DNA of 64,000 bases from Qipengyuania sphaerica. GTDB taxonomy: Bacteria; Pseudomonadota; Alphaproteobacteria; Sphingomonadales; Sphingomonadaceae. Of the stretch, positions 50,486 to 59,270 are shown piece by piece. The position numbers and the translations under genes are program-made. The stretch covers positions 1-64,000 of the forward strand of contig NZ_JAIGNR010000005.1 of the NCBI RefSeq assembly GCF_019711595.1. Direction: 5' to 3'. Within the stretch, counting starts at the first letter, position 1. Every line of letters starts with the position of its first letter. The notes below the pieces were generated by a model that was not told the DNA's origin, did no database searches, and was given only the letters and a program-made list of their open reading frames with translations.

Positions 50486-50914
50486 GTGAAAAAGAGCAGA
50501 TCATCCTCGAAACTCCCACGCCATGTGCTGGTGGTGGAGGATGATGCGATTATCGGCCTGACCCTGGAACAGGCGCTGCTCGACGGCGGCGTAAGCAAGG
50601 TCGAGATCTGCCCGACGACCGAGGAAGCGCTGGCTGCCCTGCGTCGCAAGCAACCCGATGCGATCGTGCTCGACGTGCATCTTGCCGATCGCGACGATGG
50701 CTGGGCGATCGCCGAGCTCGTCCGCACGCTCGGCCCCGACAGTCCGCGCATCATCTTCTCGACCGGCATGCCGCGCGATATTCCCGAAGAAATCGCCGAA
50801 CTGGGCTGCGTGCTCGAAAAGCCCTACGAACCTGAAGTGCTGGTGGCCCTGCTGACCGAGCCGGCGCGCAAGGGTATCATCTCGCGGCTCCGCGGTGCGC
50901 TGCGACCCGAATAA
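50486..50914 (+). CDS. single-domain response regulator (stress regulon)
   Basis: A 142-residue stand-alone receiver: HVLVVEDDAIIGLTLEQAL (acidic pair), the phospho-acceptor Asp in IVLDVHLAD, STG in IIFSTGMP and the switch Lys in VLEKPYEPE, with a basic N-terminal tail (MKKSRSSSK). There is no output domain. The EcfG-type promoter in front and its place 1.2 kb before phyR suggest a feedback or phosphate-sink role in the general stress response; this role is inferred. Confidence 0.88.
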   Translation: MKKSRSSSKLPRHVLVVEDDAIIGLTLEQALLDGGVSKVEICPTTEEALAALRRKQPDAIVLDVHLADRDDGWAIAELVRTLGPDSPRIIFSTGMPRDIPEEIAELGCVLEKPYEPEVLVALLTEPARKGIISRLRGALRPE

Positions 50915-51009
50915 TCGAAAGTCTTGCTGAAGCTGGCTGGTCGGAAATTGTTCCGGTCGCTCCACCAGGCTTGAGCGGTTTCCAAACCGAAATTCGCGAC
51001 CATGAAAAA

Positions 51010-51040
51010 AAGGCCTCCGCTCTCTTGGAGCGAAGGCCTT
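51010..51040 (-). terminator. terminator for the Crp/Fnr gene
   Basis: AAGGCCT-CC-GCTC and GAGC-GA-AGGCCTT form an imperfect 12-pair hairpin; reading on the minus strand it is followed by a run of seven T. It lies 136 bases after the Crp/Fnr stop. Confidence 0.75.
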
Positions 51041-51175
51041 TCGGGATCGTATCACCAGCCGCTTGGACGGGAGGGGGGGTCTCGGCGGTGACATAAGGTA
51101 AATGGACGAGCGAGAAACGGGTTCCCACGGCGTGAAATTTTTTTCGCCGGCATTTTGGACGGGCCGAAATCGCCC

Positions 51176-51943
51176 TCAGATATAGGGCCGTGTTCCCCGG
51201 TCGCTGCGCTCGAAATCGGCGAAATCGGCAGCTTTCTCCATGTCGGGGACGCAGATTTCGCGCGTGCCCCATTGCACCAGGCCTTCGCGGTCGAGCGCAC
51301 GGATCGTGCGGTTGGTATGGACCAGCGACAGGCCCAGCATGTCGGCGATCTGCGACTGGGTGACCGGGATGTCGAGCACGTTGTTGTCATGCGCAAGACC
51401 GGTGGCGATCGCGCGGTCGAGCAGCCACACGGCGAGGAACACCACGCGTTCTTTCGCACTGCGCTGGCCGAGCGAGACGATGTGGCTTTCCAGCGCTGTC
51501 TCTTCCTTGGCGGCAAGCCAAGTAACATCGAAACCCAGCCGTGGGTTCTGCTTTATCAGGTTGACGAATTCGTCGCGCCTGAAGACGCAGAGGCGCGACG
51601 AGATCAGCGCCTCGACCGAATGGCTGGATGGTTCGTCGAACGCGCCCTGCAGGCCGACAAGGTCGCCGGGGAACATGAAGTTGACGATCTGCCGCCGTCC
51701 GTCCTCGAGCGAGCGGTATCTGATCAGGACGCCTTCGAGCACCGTATTGAGGTGCTGCACCTCGTCATCCTCGCGCAGGATCGTATCGCCGCGCTCGAAC
51801 AGTTTCTCGCCCTGCTTGATCGTATTCATGTAGGCGCGCTGCGTTTCGTCGAGCGGGCGCAAGCCCCGGCAATCGAGCAGCGGGCAGTTCATGCAGTCAT
51901 ATGGTTCGGCGACGTCGAGCAAGGCAGCTCCCCTTAGCCTCAT
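51176..51943 (-). CDS. Crp/Fnr-family transcriptional regulator with N-terminal cysteines
   Basis: A 255-residue regulator: cyclic-nucleotide-binding-like beta-roll (GDTILREDDEVQHLNTVLEG to FPGDLVGLQGAF) and a C-terminal HTH_Crp (VTQSQIADMLGLSLVHTNRTIRALDREGL). Near the N-terminus is CMNCPLLDC (Cx2Cx4C), and a further Cys in SSRLCVFRR. The spacing differs from the classical Fnr Cx3Cx5C cluster, so a redox or Fe-S role is possible but unproven. The ATG at 51943 is chosen because a longer frame would overlap the phyR promoter. Divergent from phyR across 131 bases. Confidence 0.85.
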   Translation of the reverse strand: MRLRGAALLDVAEPYDCMNCPLLDCRGLRPLDETQRAYMNTIKQGEKLFERGDTILREDDEVQHLNTVLEGVLIRYRSLEDGRRQIVNFMFPGDLVGLQGAFDEPSSHSVEALISSRLCVFRRDEFVNLIKQNPRLGFDVTWLAAKEETALESHIVSLGQRSAKERVVFLAVWLLDRAIATGLAHDNNVLDIPVTQSQIADMLGLSLVHTNRTIRALDREGLVQWGTREICVPDMEKAADFADFERSDRGTRPYI

Positions 51944-52020
51944 CGGCGATTTGCAACCCGCACACTCGATTGGCGCAATTCCATCATTTGTCAAATCGGA
52001 TCGAAGCTTTGCTTGCAGGC

Positions 52021-52045
52021 GGAACCGAAGTCGGACAGGGACGTT
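52021..52045 (+). promoter_or_regulatory. EcfG-type promoter of phyR
   Basis: GGAAC (52021-52025), 16 bases, then CGTT (52042-52045): a full match to the general stress sigma consensus. The phyR ATG is 30 bases downstream. It implies positive feedback of EcfG on phyR. Confidence 0.82.
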
Positions 52046-52074
52046 CTCCACGCGCAAACCACGGAAGGGGTTAT

Positions 52075-52866
52075 ATGTCGCTTGGTGACCAGATTGCTAA
52101 AAACCTGCCTTATCTCCGCCGCTATGCCCGCGCGCTAACCGGCTCGCAGGCTACCGGAGATGCTTTTGTCCGCGCCACGCTCGAAGCGGCGCTGGCGGAC
52201 GCTCAGCTCAAATCCTCGCTCGAAGGCGGCCGCGTGCCGCTTTACCGCGCCTTCAACAAGGTATGGTCGAGCGCCTACATGGATGTGCCCGACGCCGAAG
52301 GCGACACGGGCCATGAAGGTGCGGCGCAGGATCGCCTCAAATCGATTACGCCATTGAACCGCCAGGCGCTCCTGCTGACCACGCTCGAGGATTTCTCGGT
52401 CGAACAGGCCGGCGAGATCATGGACCTGTCGGCCGACGAGATCGAAAACCTCGTCCAGGAAGCGGTCGGCGAGATCGACCGCGAGAGCGCGACGAGCGTC
52501 CTCATCATCGAAGACGAGCCGCTGATCTCGATGCAGCTCGAAGACCTCGTGACCTCGCTCGGCCACGAAGTCTGCGGCACCGCCGCCACGCGCACGCAGG
52601 CGCAGGAAGTGGTCGCCAACAAGACGCCGGGCCTCGTGCTCGCCGATATCCAGCTGGCAGACGGTTCCTCGGGCCTCGATGCGGTGGACGATATCCTCGC
52701 CATCGACAGTGTGCCGGTGATCTTCATCACCGCGTACCCTGAGCGCCTGCTGACCGGCGACCGTCCCGAGCCGACCTATCTCGTGACCAAGCCGTTCCAG
52801 GAACAGACCGTCCGCGCCGCGATCAGCCAGGCGCTGTTCTTCGGTTCGAGCCGCCCGCTCGGCTAA
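52075..52866 (+). CDS. phyR: general stress response anti-anti-sigma regulator PhyR
   Basis: A 263-residue protein. The N-terminal half is an ECF-sigma-like domain (sigma2-like ARALTGSQATGDAFVRATLEAAL and sigma4-like LTTLEDFSVEQAGEIMDLSADEIENLV) without DNA-binding function. The C-terminal half is a receiver (VLIIEDEPLISMQL, phospho-acceptor Asp in LVLADIQLADGSSG, TAYPERLL, switch Lys in VTKPF). When phosphorylated it binds NepR and frees EcfG. The ATG at 52075 follows GGAAGGGG. It has an EcfG promoter and a terminator that ends it before the convergent phyK. Confidence 0.95.
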   Translation: MSLGDQIAKNLPYLRRYARALTGSQATGDAFVRATLEAALADAQLKSSLEGGRVPLYRAFNKVWSSAYMDVPDAEGDTGHEGAAQDRLKSITPLNRQALLLTTLEDFSVEQAGEIMDLSADEIENLVQEAVGEIDRESATSVLIIEDEPLISMQLEDLVTSLGHEVCGTAATRTQAQEVVANKTPGLVLADIQLADGSSGLDAVDDILAIDSVPVIFITAYPERLLTGDRPEPTYLVTKPFQEQTVRAAISQALFFGSSRPLG

Positions 52867-52889
52867 GTCGCCATTGCGAAATAAGAATA

Positions 52890-52921
52890 GGCCGCCCCGG
52901 AGCGATCCGGGGCGGCCTTTT
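52890..52921. terminator. terminator between phyR and phyK
   Basis: GGCCGCCCCGG and CCGGGGCGGCC form an 11-pair perfect stem with a 6-base loop and a TTTTCTTT tail on the plus strand. It lies 24 bases after the phyR stop and 17 before the end of the convergent phyK. Confidence 0.87.
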
Positions 52922-52937
52922 CTTTGCCTGGACCAGG

Positions 52938-54599
52938 TCAGTGAGCGCGCGGAGCGGTGGGGCGGTTGCTGCGCAGTTCGAATTCGCCCGGTTCGCGCAC
53001 CGCGACGAGCAGCGTGCACCGCACCCCGTCGGGATGGAATTCGAGCTCGACCGGGTGACGCAGTTCGTGCGCCACGATCTTCTCGATCAGGTCGGTCCCG
53101 AAACCGCGCTTCTTTGGCAGGGTGACCTTCGGCCCGCTGCTTTCCGACCATTGCACCTTGGCGAGGTTTTCGTTGATGAGTTCCCAGATGATCGAGACCC
53201 TGCCCCCGCTCACTGAAAGCGCGCCGAACTTTGCGGCATTGGTGGCGAGTTCATGGATAGCAAGGCCGAGCGAGAGCGCGTCGTTTGGCGCGAGCTCGAC
53301 GTCGGGACCCTTGCTGACGACCTCGTGGTCGGCATCGTTGGTATAGGGCGCCAGTTCGACTGCCACGACCGAGGCGATCGGGGTGGTCCCCCATTCCGAC
53401 TGGGTGAGCAAGTCATGCGTTGCTGAAAGCGCGCGGATCCGGCTGTCGATACCTTCGGCGAATTCGTCGAGCGAATCCGCCCGGCGGCGCGTGAGCGAGA
53501 CGATGGAAAGCACGTTCGCCAGCGTGTTCTTCACGCGGTGGTTGAGCTCGCGCGTGAGCGAATTGCGGATCGAGTTCTGCTGCGCGAACCATTCCAGCGA
53601 TCGGCTGTCCTCCTGCGCCTGTTGCGAGAGCAGCCGCGCAACCACCAGCAGCAGGCTCGCCACGGCAAGGCCGAACAGCAGCGTGATCATGGAGAGCGGC
53701 GAGAGCGCGGCATCGCGGGTCGATTGCACGACCAGCAACATGGAGCGGTTGGCGAGGTCGATCTCGCGCTCGATCGTTTCGCCTTCGTCACGCCAGCCCG
53801 GCGTTTCGGCCATGAGCAAGCGCTCGCCCCCGTGCAGGTCGTAAAAACGCACCGCGGCGCGGTCTGCGCTGACCAGTTCCGAAGCCGATTCGAGAAATTG
53901 CGACGCGTTGAAAGGGCTGTAGACGAAGCCCCTGAGGCTCCGATTCGGGCCCGAACCGTCGAAAACCGGCATATAGATGAGGAAGCCTGCATCCTCGCCG
54001 CCGCCTTCCTGGACGAGCGTGATGCGTCCGCTTGCCGTGGGCCTGACGGTGCGCGTCGACTGGTCCATCGCTTCGCGGCGGACGGGCTCGGAATACATGT
54101 CGAAGCCCAGCGCCCGTCGATTGCGCAGGGTGTCTGGCTGCAGGAACAGGATCGGGACGAGCTGGCTGCGCGGCTGCTCTTCCAGCGATGGTGTCACGAA
54201 TGTCGGGTCGACCTTGCCCGCGCTCAGCTCGTCCTCGAACTGGCGGACCTGGCGGTCCGTAATGGCCGGCGCCCAGCCGATGCCCTCTGCGCCCCGGTAA
54301 TCGGCATCGAGCCGGAGTTCGGATACGAACTGGCGAAAAAGATCGGCTGTAATGACATCCTGCGATCCGAACAGCGCTGCGCCGGCCCGCAGGAAGGACG
54401 AATTGGAATAGGCACGCCGTTCGATCGCGGAGACCATGGATTGCGCCTGGCGGTTCAGTTCCGCCGACTCGCGGACCTGTTCGCCGCGCTCGATCGAAAA
54501 GACGCTGACAACCGTGACGGCAGCGACCAGCAGGAAGATCGCCAGCGGGACGGCACGCGGGTAATCGACGAGCCAACGCCGCCGCTTCCCCCTGCGCAT
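52938..54599 (-). CDS. phyK: membrane HWE/HisKA_2 histidine kinase with CHASE domain (PhyK-like)
   Basis: A 553-residue kinase: a membrane helix near the N-terminus (VPLAIFLLVAAVTVVSVF), a periplasmic CHASE domain (about 60-290, with FLRAGAALFGSQDVITADLFRQFV and YSEPVRREAMDQSTRTVRPTASGRITLVQE), a second helix (LSMITLLFGLAVASLLLVVARLL), and a kinase core with phospho-acceptor His in RELNHRVKNTLANVLS and ATPase region LAIHELATNAAKFGALS. It is the likely PhyR phosphodonor, as in Sphingomonas-type PhyK. The ATG at 54599 is used; upstream codons run into the nepR promoter. Convergent with phyR. Confidence 0.9.
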   Translation of the reverse strand: MRRGKRRRWLVDYPRAVPLAIFLLVAAVTVVSVFSIERGEQVRESAELNRQAQSMVSAIERRAYSNSSFLRAGAALFGSQDVITADLFRQFVSELRLDADYRGAEGIGWAPAITDRQVRQFEDELSAGKVDPTFVTPSLEEQPRSQLVPILFLQPDTLRNRRALGFDMYSEPVRREAMDQSTRTVRPTASGRITLVQEGGGEDAGFLIYMPVFDGSGPNRSLRGFVYSPFNASQFLESASELVSADRAAVRFYDLHGGERLLMAETPGWRDEGETIEREIDLANRSMLLVVQSTRDAALSPLSMITLLFGLAVASLLLVVARLLSQQAQEDSRSLEWFAQQNSIRNSLTRELNHRVKNTLANVLSIVSLTRRRADSLDEFAEGIDSRIRALSATHDLLTQSEWGTTPIASVVAVELAPYTNDADHEVVSKGPDVELAPNDALSLGLAIHELATNAAKFGALSVSGGRVSIIWELINENLAKVQWSESSGPKVTLPKKRGFGTDLIEKIVAHELRHPVELEFHPDGVRCTLLVAVREPGEFELRSNRPTAPRAH

Positions 54600-54721
54600 G
54601 AGATCGTCCTGTACCAGCGTTACCCTCTTGTGCTTCCTGCCCCGGTCTTGCCTACTATCCGCCGAGAGGCCTAAGGTTCCACGCCTTGGCGCAGAATTCC
54701 CCCCGTTTTCGAGATTTGTCC

Positions 54722-54746
54722 GGAACCGTTGCCGGAAATCGGCGTT
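54722..54746 (+). promoter_or_regulatory. EcfG-type promoter of nepR-ecfG
   Basis: GGAAC (54722-54726), 16 bases, CGTT (54743-54746). The nepR ATG is 93 bases downstream. It implies autoregulation of the sigma factor and its anti-sigma factor. Confidence 0.82.
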
Positions 54747-54838
54747 ATGCACGGACCAATGGGATCGAAAAGCAATGGGGGCATGGTCGCGCTGCGGCCA
54801 TCTGCCATTTGCGAAGGCAAGGACGTATTCTGCAAGCG

Positions 54839-55021
54839 ATGACATCCGAACAACCTTCCGAAAAAAGGCCTCAACCGGCCGTAAGCAAGGAAGCAAAAGG
54901 CGGTGCAAGGGACCGGCCCGACTGGGCTAACGGCCTGAAACGCCTGTATGATTCCGTCGTCGAGGAAGACCTCCCCGACAGCTTCAAGGATTTACTCTCG
55001 CAACTGGACACGAAGGACTGA
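54839..55021 (+). CDS. nepR: anti-sigma factor NepR
   Basis: A 60-residue protein with a polar N-terminus and the NepR helices WANGLKRLYDSVVEEDLPDSFKDLLSQLD, of which LRxxYDxxxxEPxPxxxxxLL is the usual pattern. It binds EcfG until phosphorylated PhyR displaces it. Its TGA shares a base with the ecfG ATG (TGATG), so the pair is translationally coupled. It is too short to stand out except by context and this motif. Confidence 0.92.
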   Translation: MTSEQPSEKRPQPAVSKEAKGGARDRPDWANGLKRLYDSVVEEDLPDSFKDLLSQLDTKD

Positions 55022-55629
55022 TGGGGGCCGAAAAACGCACGGCCTCCGAGAAGGCCGACTTCAAGCGAGAGCTCACCGAGGTGGTGCCGCACCTGCGCGC
55101 GTTTGCACGCGGGCTGTGCGGCCGCGCCGACATGGCGGACGACCTGGTGCAGGAGACCTTGCTCAAGGCATGGGCGGCGCAGGAGCGCTTCCAGCCCGGC
55201 ACCAGCATGCGCGCCTGGACCTTCGTGATCCTGCGCAATGCCTATCTCACCGACATGCGGCGCAACCGCTTCCGCGGCGAGTATGACGAGACCGTGGCCG
55301 AGCGCGTGCTGACCGCGCCTGCGGGGCAGGAAGAGCCGATCCACCTGTCCGACATGCACCGCGCATTGCTCACGCTCCCGCCCGAACGGCGCGAGGCGCT
55401 GCTGCTGGTGGGTGCTGGCGGCTTCTCCTACGAGGAAGCGGCCAATATCTGCGGCTGCGCAGTCGGCACGATCAAGAGCCGCGTGGGCCGCGCCCGCAGC
55501 GCGCTCAACACCATGCTCGCCGAAGGTTCGATCCCCAAGCGTTCGATCGACGACGATACGGCGCACCGCGCTATCCTCGAAGAATTGGACGATGTCGCGG
55601 CGGGCCAGGGTGTGGCGGCGCGCAGCTGA
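55021..55629 (+). CDS. ecfG: general stress ECF sigma factor EcfG
   Basis: A 202-residue ECF sigma factor of the ECF15 group. Sigma2: LRAFARGLCGRADMADDLVQETLLKAW, followed by the -10-reading FVILRNAYLTDMRRNRFR. Sigma4: LTLPPERREALLLVGAGGFSYEEAANICGCAVGTIKSRVGRARSAL. It recognises GGAAC-N16/17-CGTT promoters, three of which lie in this window. It starts on the nepR stop. A C-terminal tail of about 25 residues follows sigma4. Confidence 0.95.
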   Translation: MGAEKRTASEKADFKRELTEVVPHLRAFARGLCGRADMADDLVQETLLKAWAAQERFQPGTSMRAWTFVILRNAYLTDMRRNRFRGEYDETVAERVLTAPAGQEEPIHLSDMHRALLTLPPERREALLLVGAGGFSYEEAANICGCAVGTIKSRVGRARSALNTMLAEGSIPKRSIDDDTAHRAILEELDDVAAGQGVAARS

Positions 55630-55683
55630 ATTCGGCGACGCGCCTCTTGCCGACAATCGGGCCTCGCGGCAGATAGGTGATCG

Positions 55684-56862
55684 ATGAGCGAGGGCGAACT
55701 CAGTAACGACGACAAGAGCACCCCCGCCCCTGCACAGCACGGGCGGCGGTTCTCCTTTGCCGAACAGGAATTGCGCCTGATCTCGGCTCTCGTCGTGCTC
55801 ATCGGGCTCGGGGTCTTCTTCGCCATTCCCTTCGTTCTGTCGATCGGTTCGGTGGTGTTCCTGCCGCTGGTGACGGCGATCATCCTGACCGTCATCCTCT
55901 CGCCGCTGGCAGACAAGCTGCATGGGATCGGCCTTCCGAACAGCCTCTCGGCGTTGATTTCACTGATCGTGTTTTTCGCCATCCTGCTGCTGGCGCTGGC
56001 GCTTATCCTGCAGCCGGCGGTCGCGCTGTTCGACCAGTTCCCGGCATTGCTGAAACAGGTCGGCGACCGCTTCACCGAACTGCGCAACCAGTTCGACTGG
56101 GTGGCGCAGATCAACCAGCAGCTGGCCGACCTGGTGCAGCGAGAGGAGGAACGCGAAGTCGTCGTTGCAACACCCAGCTGGCTCGAGGAAATCGCCATCG
56201 CCACGCCGAGCGTGGTGATCGAGACGATCCTCACCCTGCTGATGGCCTATTTCATGATCGAGGCGCGCGTGCGCCTGCGCCAGCGGCTGCTGTTCGGCCG
56301 CACCAGCTTCGGCACCAGCATCAAGGCGGCGCGCGTGTTGCGCGAGGTGCAGGACCGTGTCGCGGCATACATATTGACGGTCGGCTGGATCAACGCCTGC
56401 GTCGGCGTGGTCGTCGCGCTCGGCGCCTGGGCTCTTGGCGTCGATGCGCCCATCATGTGGGGTGGGCTGGCCGCGATCCTCAATTTCCTGCCTTATATCG
56501 GGCCGACAATCATGATCGGCCTTCTGGCCCTGTTCGGCATCGGGACCACCGATACCGTCCTGCTCGGCCTGGTGCCCGCGGCAGCCTATCTCGTGCTCCA
56601 CACGATCGAGGCCAATGTCATAACGCCTTCGATCCTCGGCGCGCGCTTCACCATGAACCCGGTGATGATCCTGATCGCCCTGTCCTATTTCACCTGGATC
56701 TGGGGCGTGTTTGGCGCGCTGCTCTCGGTGCCGATCCTGCTAATGCTGACGGCTCTGTTCGACCATGTCGGCAGGCCCAATGTCATAGGCTTCATCTTCG
56801 GCGAACCGCTCTTCGCCACCGATTTCCTCCAAAGCGATACCGAAACCGGCGGGACGCAATAA
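55684..56862 (+). CDS. AI-2E family transporter (PerM/TqsA-like)
   Basis: A 392-residue membrane protein of the AI-2E transporter family with eight hydrophobic segments, starting LRLISALVVLIGLGVFFAIPFVLSIGSVVFLPLVTAIILTVIL, a central soluble helical part (LKQVGDRFTELRNQFDWVAQINQQ) and the conserved C-terminal LAAILNFLPYIGPTIMIGLLALFG and FGALLSVPILLMLTALFDH. Members export autoinducer-2 or act as cation/proton exchangers; which one is not predictable. It lies 54 bases after ecfG on the same strand and may be partly co-transcribed. Confidence 0.88.
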   Translation: MSEGELSNDDKSTPAPAQHGRRFSFAEQELRLISALVVLIGLGVFFAIPFVLSIGSVVFLPLVTAIILTVILSPLADKLHGIGLPNSLSALISLIVFFAILLLALALILQPAVALFDQFPALLKQVGDRFTELRNQFDWVAQINQQLADLVQREEEREVVVATPSWLEEIAIATPSVVIETILTLLMAYFMIEARVRLRQRLLFGRTSFGTSIKAARVLREVQDRVAAYILTVGWINACVGVVVALGAWALGVDAPIMWGGLAAILNFLPYIGPTIMIGLLALFGIGTTDTVLLGLVPAAAYLVLHTIEANVITPSILGARFTMNPVMILIALSYFTWIWGVFGALLSVPILLMLTALFDHVGRPNVIGFIFGEPLFATDFLQSDTETGGTQ

Positions 56863-56865
56863 GAA

Positions 56866-56893
56866 ACCCGCCGCGCCGTGGGGCGCAGCGGGT
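56866..56893. terminator. terminator between the permease and sodB
   Basis: ACCCGC-C-GCGCC and GGCGC-A-GCGGGT form an 11-pair stem with one C-A mismatch. On the minus strand a TTTCTT run follows. It serves the convergent sodB gene and possibly both sides. Confidence 0.7.
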
Positions 56894-56916
56894 CAATTCG
56901 TCTACCCGGCTTGGGA

Positions 56917-57528
56917 TCAGCAGGGATACTGCCAGGTCGTACCGCGTGCGAGGTTTTCGCTCGCGAACTTCCAGTTGAGCTTGCCGCTCACCGCGTTGAG
57001 GTATTCGGGACGCGCGTTCTGGTGGTCGAGGTAATAGGCGTGCTCCCAGAGGTCGATCACCATCAGGGGGTTTACGCCGTCCTGATCGGCCAGCGTGTCG
57101 CCATCGTGGGTTTCCTCGATGGTCAGCCCTCCGTTCTTCACCGCAAGCCAGACCCAGCCGCTGGCAAAGTGACCTGCGCCCTTTTCCTTCAGCTTGTCCT
57201 TGAGCGCATCGACCGAACCGAAGGTCGTCTCGATCATGCTCTTGAGCTCGTCCGAAGCGTTGGTTTCCTCGGCGGCCATTGAATGCCAGTAAAAGCCGTG
57301 GTTCCAGCTCTGGGCCGAATTGTTGAACAGGCCCTGATCGCTGCCGCGCGCCGCAGCGATGACTTCTTCCAGCGTTTTGCCCGCAAGGTCGCCGCCTTCG
57401 ATCGCTGCGTTGGTCTTGTCGATATAGGCCTTATGGTGCTTGCCGTGGTGATAGCTCAGCGTCTTTGCCGAAACGGCAGGTTCCAGCGCAGTGTCGTCGT
57501 AAGGAAGGTCGATCAGCTCGAAGGCCAT
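56917..57528 (-). CDS. sodB: superoxide dismutase (Fe/Mn family)
   Basis: A 203-residue enzyme of usual length. Metal ligands: His in LSYHHGKHHKAY, His in SWNHGFYWHSM, and Asp/His in VIDLWEHAYYLDHQNARPEYL. The WNHGFYWHSM and LFNNSAQSWN region favours the iron type (SodB). It dismutates superoxide in the cytoplasm. The ATG at 57528 is the family start; a longer open frame upstream is not supported. GGGGAA precedes it. Confidence 0.95.
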   Translation of the reverse strand: MAFELIDLPYDDTALEPAVSAKTLSYHHGKHHKAYIDKTNAAIEGGDLAGKTLEEVIAAARGSDQGLFNNSAQSWNHGFYWHSMAAEETNASDELKSMIETTFGSVDALKDKLKEKGAGHFASGWVWLAVKNGGLTIEETHDGDTLADQDGVNPLMVIDLWEHAYYLDHQNARPEYLNAVSGKLNWKFASENLARGTTWQYPC

Positions 57529-57701
57529 GGAGTGGTTCCCCTTTTTGGTACGTGTGTAAAACTCTTCTGCGACCCTAACGCACGGATGCGTTCGAGGTTG
57601 CACTAGGCCCGGACGAACGGAACGGAAAGGGGGGTGAGTGGTCTTTTCTTCTCGGCCCGAACGCGCCAAAGGGGGGCGGAGGGATAACGGGAAAGATATA
57701 G

Positions 57702-59039
57702 ATGGCGCGCAAGTTCTTCGGCACCGACGGCATTCGCGGACGCACCAACGAGGGCGTGATGACGGCCGAAATCGCGATGAAAGTCGGCCAGGCGGCGGGC
57801 ACGCACTTCCTGCGCGGCGGACACAAGCACCGCGTGGTGATTGGCAAGGACACGCGGCTTTCGGGCTATATGGTCGAAAGCGCGCTGGTGGCGGGCTTCA
57901 CCAGCGTGGGCATGGATGTGACCATGACAGGTCCCCTGCCCACCCCGGCCATCGCCCTCCTCACGCGCGAGATGCGCGCCGATCTCGGCGTGATGATTTC
58001 AGCGAGCCACAATCCGTTCGAGGATAACGGCATCAAGCTGTTCGGCCCCGATGGCTACAAACTTTCCGACGATGCCGAACTCGCCATCGAGACGCTGATG
58101 GGGCAGGAGCCGCTGCTTGTCAGCCCCGAGCGAATCGGCCGCGCGCGCCGGATCGACGATGCCAGCGGGCGCTATATCCATGCGGTCAAGCAGTCGGTGG
58201 CAAGCGACATCCGCTTCGACGGGCTCAAGGTGGTGGTCGATTGCGCGAATGGTGCGGCCTACAAGGTTGCGCCTTCGGCGATCTGGGAACTGGGCGCGGA
58301 AGTGATCGCCATGGGGGTCGAACCCAATGGCACCAATATCAACCGCGATGTCGGCTCGACCTCGCTCGCCGCGATCAAGGCGCGCGTGCTGGAAGAAGGC
58401 GCGCATATCGGCATCGCGCTCGATGGCGACGCCGACCGGCTGATCGTGATCGACGAGAAGGGCGAGACGGTCGATGGCGACCAGATCATGGGCCTTATCG
58501 CCTCGCGGCTGAAGGATCGCGGGGACCTCACTGGCGGCGGCGTCGTGGCGACCGTGATGAGCAATCTCGGCCTCGAACGCTATCTTGAGGGCATCGGCCT
58601 GACGCTCGAGCGCACCAAGGTCGGTGACCGCTACGTGCTCGAACGCATGCGCGAAGGCGGCTTCAATGTCGGCGGCGAGCAGTCGGGCCACATGATCCTG
58701 ACCGACCACGGCACCACGGGCGATGGCACGGTGGCCGCACTGCGCGTGCTCGCCAGCCTCGTGCGCTCGGGCAAGCCGGCGAGCGAATTGCTCCACGTCT
58801 TCGACCCCGTGCCGCAGCTGCTCAAGAACGTGCGCTATTCGGGCGGCAAGCCGCTGGAAGCGGACAGCGTGAAATCGGTCATCGCCGATGCGGAGAAAGA
58901 ACTCGAAGGCAAGGGCCGCCTCGTCATCCGTCCCTCGGGCACCGAACCGGTGATCCGCGTCATGGCCGAAGGCGACGATGCCGCGCAGGTCGAAGCCGTG
59001 GTCGACCGGATTTGCGATGCCGTAAGGGATGCTGCCTGA
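57702..59039 (+). CDS. glmM: phosphoglucosamine mutase
   Basis: A 445-residue GlmM. The N-terminus [15 protein letters not shown], the active-site Ser in [15 protein letters not shown], the Mg-binding [13 protein letters not shown] and the C-terminal [15 protein letters not shown] are all present. It converts glucosamine-6-phosphate to glucosamine-1-phosphate for UDP-GlcNAc synthesis. Its stop shares one base with the start of the DUF1272 gene. Confidence 0.97.
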   Translation: MARKFFGTDGIRGRTNEGVMTAEIAMKVGQAAGTHFLRGGHKHRVVIGKDTRLSGYMVESALVAGFTSVGMDVTMTGPLPTPAIALLTREMRADLGVMISASHNPFEDNGIKLFGPDGYKLSDDAELAIETLMGQEPLLVSPERIGRARRIDDASGRYIHAVKQSVASDIRFDGLKVVVDCANGAAYKVAPSAIWELGAEVIAMGVEPNGTNINRDVGSTSLAAIKARVLEEGAHIGIALDGDADRLIVIDEKGETVDGDQIMGLIASRLKDRGDLTGGGVVATVMSNLGLERYLEGIGLTLERTKVGDRYVLERMREGGFNVGGEQSGHMILTDHGTTGDGTVAALRVLASLVRSGKPASELLHVFDPVPQLLKNVRYSGGKPLEADSVKSVIADAEKELEGKGRLVIRPSGTEPVIRVMAEGDDAAQVEAVVDRICDAVRDAA

Positions 59040-59263
59040 TGCTCGAAATGCGCCCCGATTGCGAACGCTGCGGCATGGACCTTCCGGCCGAGAACCCCGG
59101 CGCCTTCATCTGCAGCTTCGAATGCACTTATTGCGCCGATTGCGCCGACGATCTCGACGATCTCTGCCCCAATTGCAGCGGCGAGCTGATGGACCGCCCG
59201 ACCCGCGCGAAGAAGCTGCAGGAGAAATTCCCGCCGAGTACAGAGCGCAAGTTCAAGGGCTGA
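59039..59263 (+). CDS. DUF1272 small zinc-binding protein
   Basis: A 74-residue cysteine-rich protein starting [16 protein letters not shown], with C-x2-C pairs also in FICSFECTYCADCADDL and LCPNCSGEL, as in the DUF1272 family (probable Zn ribbons). The function is unknown. The ATG is coupled to the glmM stop (TGATG) and a membrane protein gene follows. Confidence 0.87.
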   Translation: MLEMRPDCERCGMDLPAENPGAFICSFECTYCADCADDLDDLCPNCSGELMDRPTRAKKLQEKFPPSTERKFKG

Positions 59264-59270
59264 GCGGTCG

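Noticed and set aside
53538..54674. A 378-codon plus-strand frame opposite phyK
   Set aside because: It is an antisense shadow of a well-supported histidine kinase, without motifs or a ribosome site.
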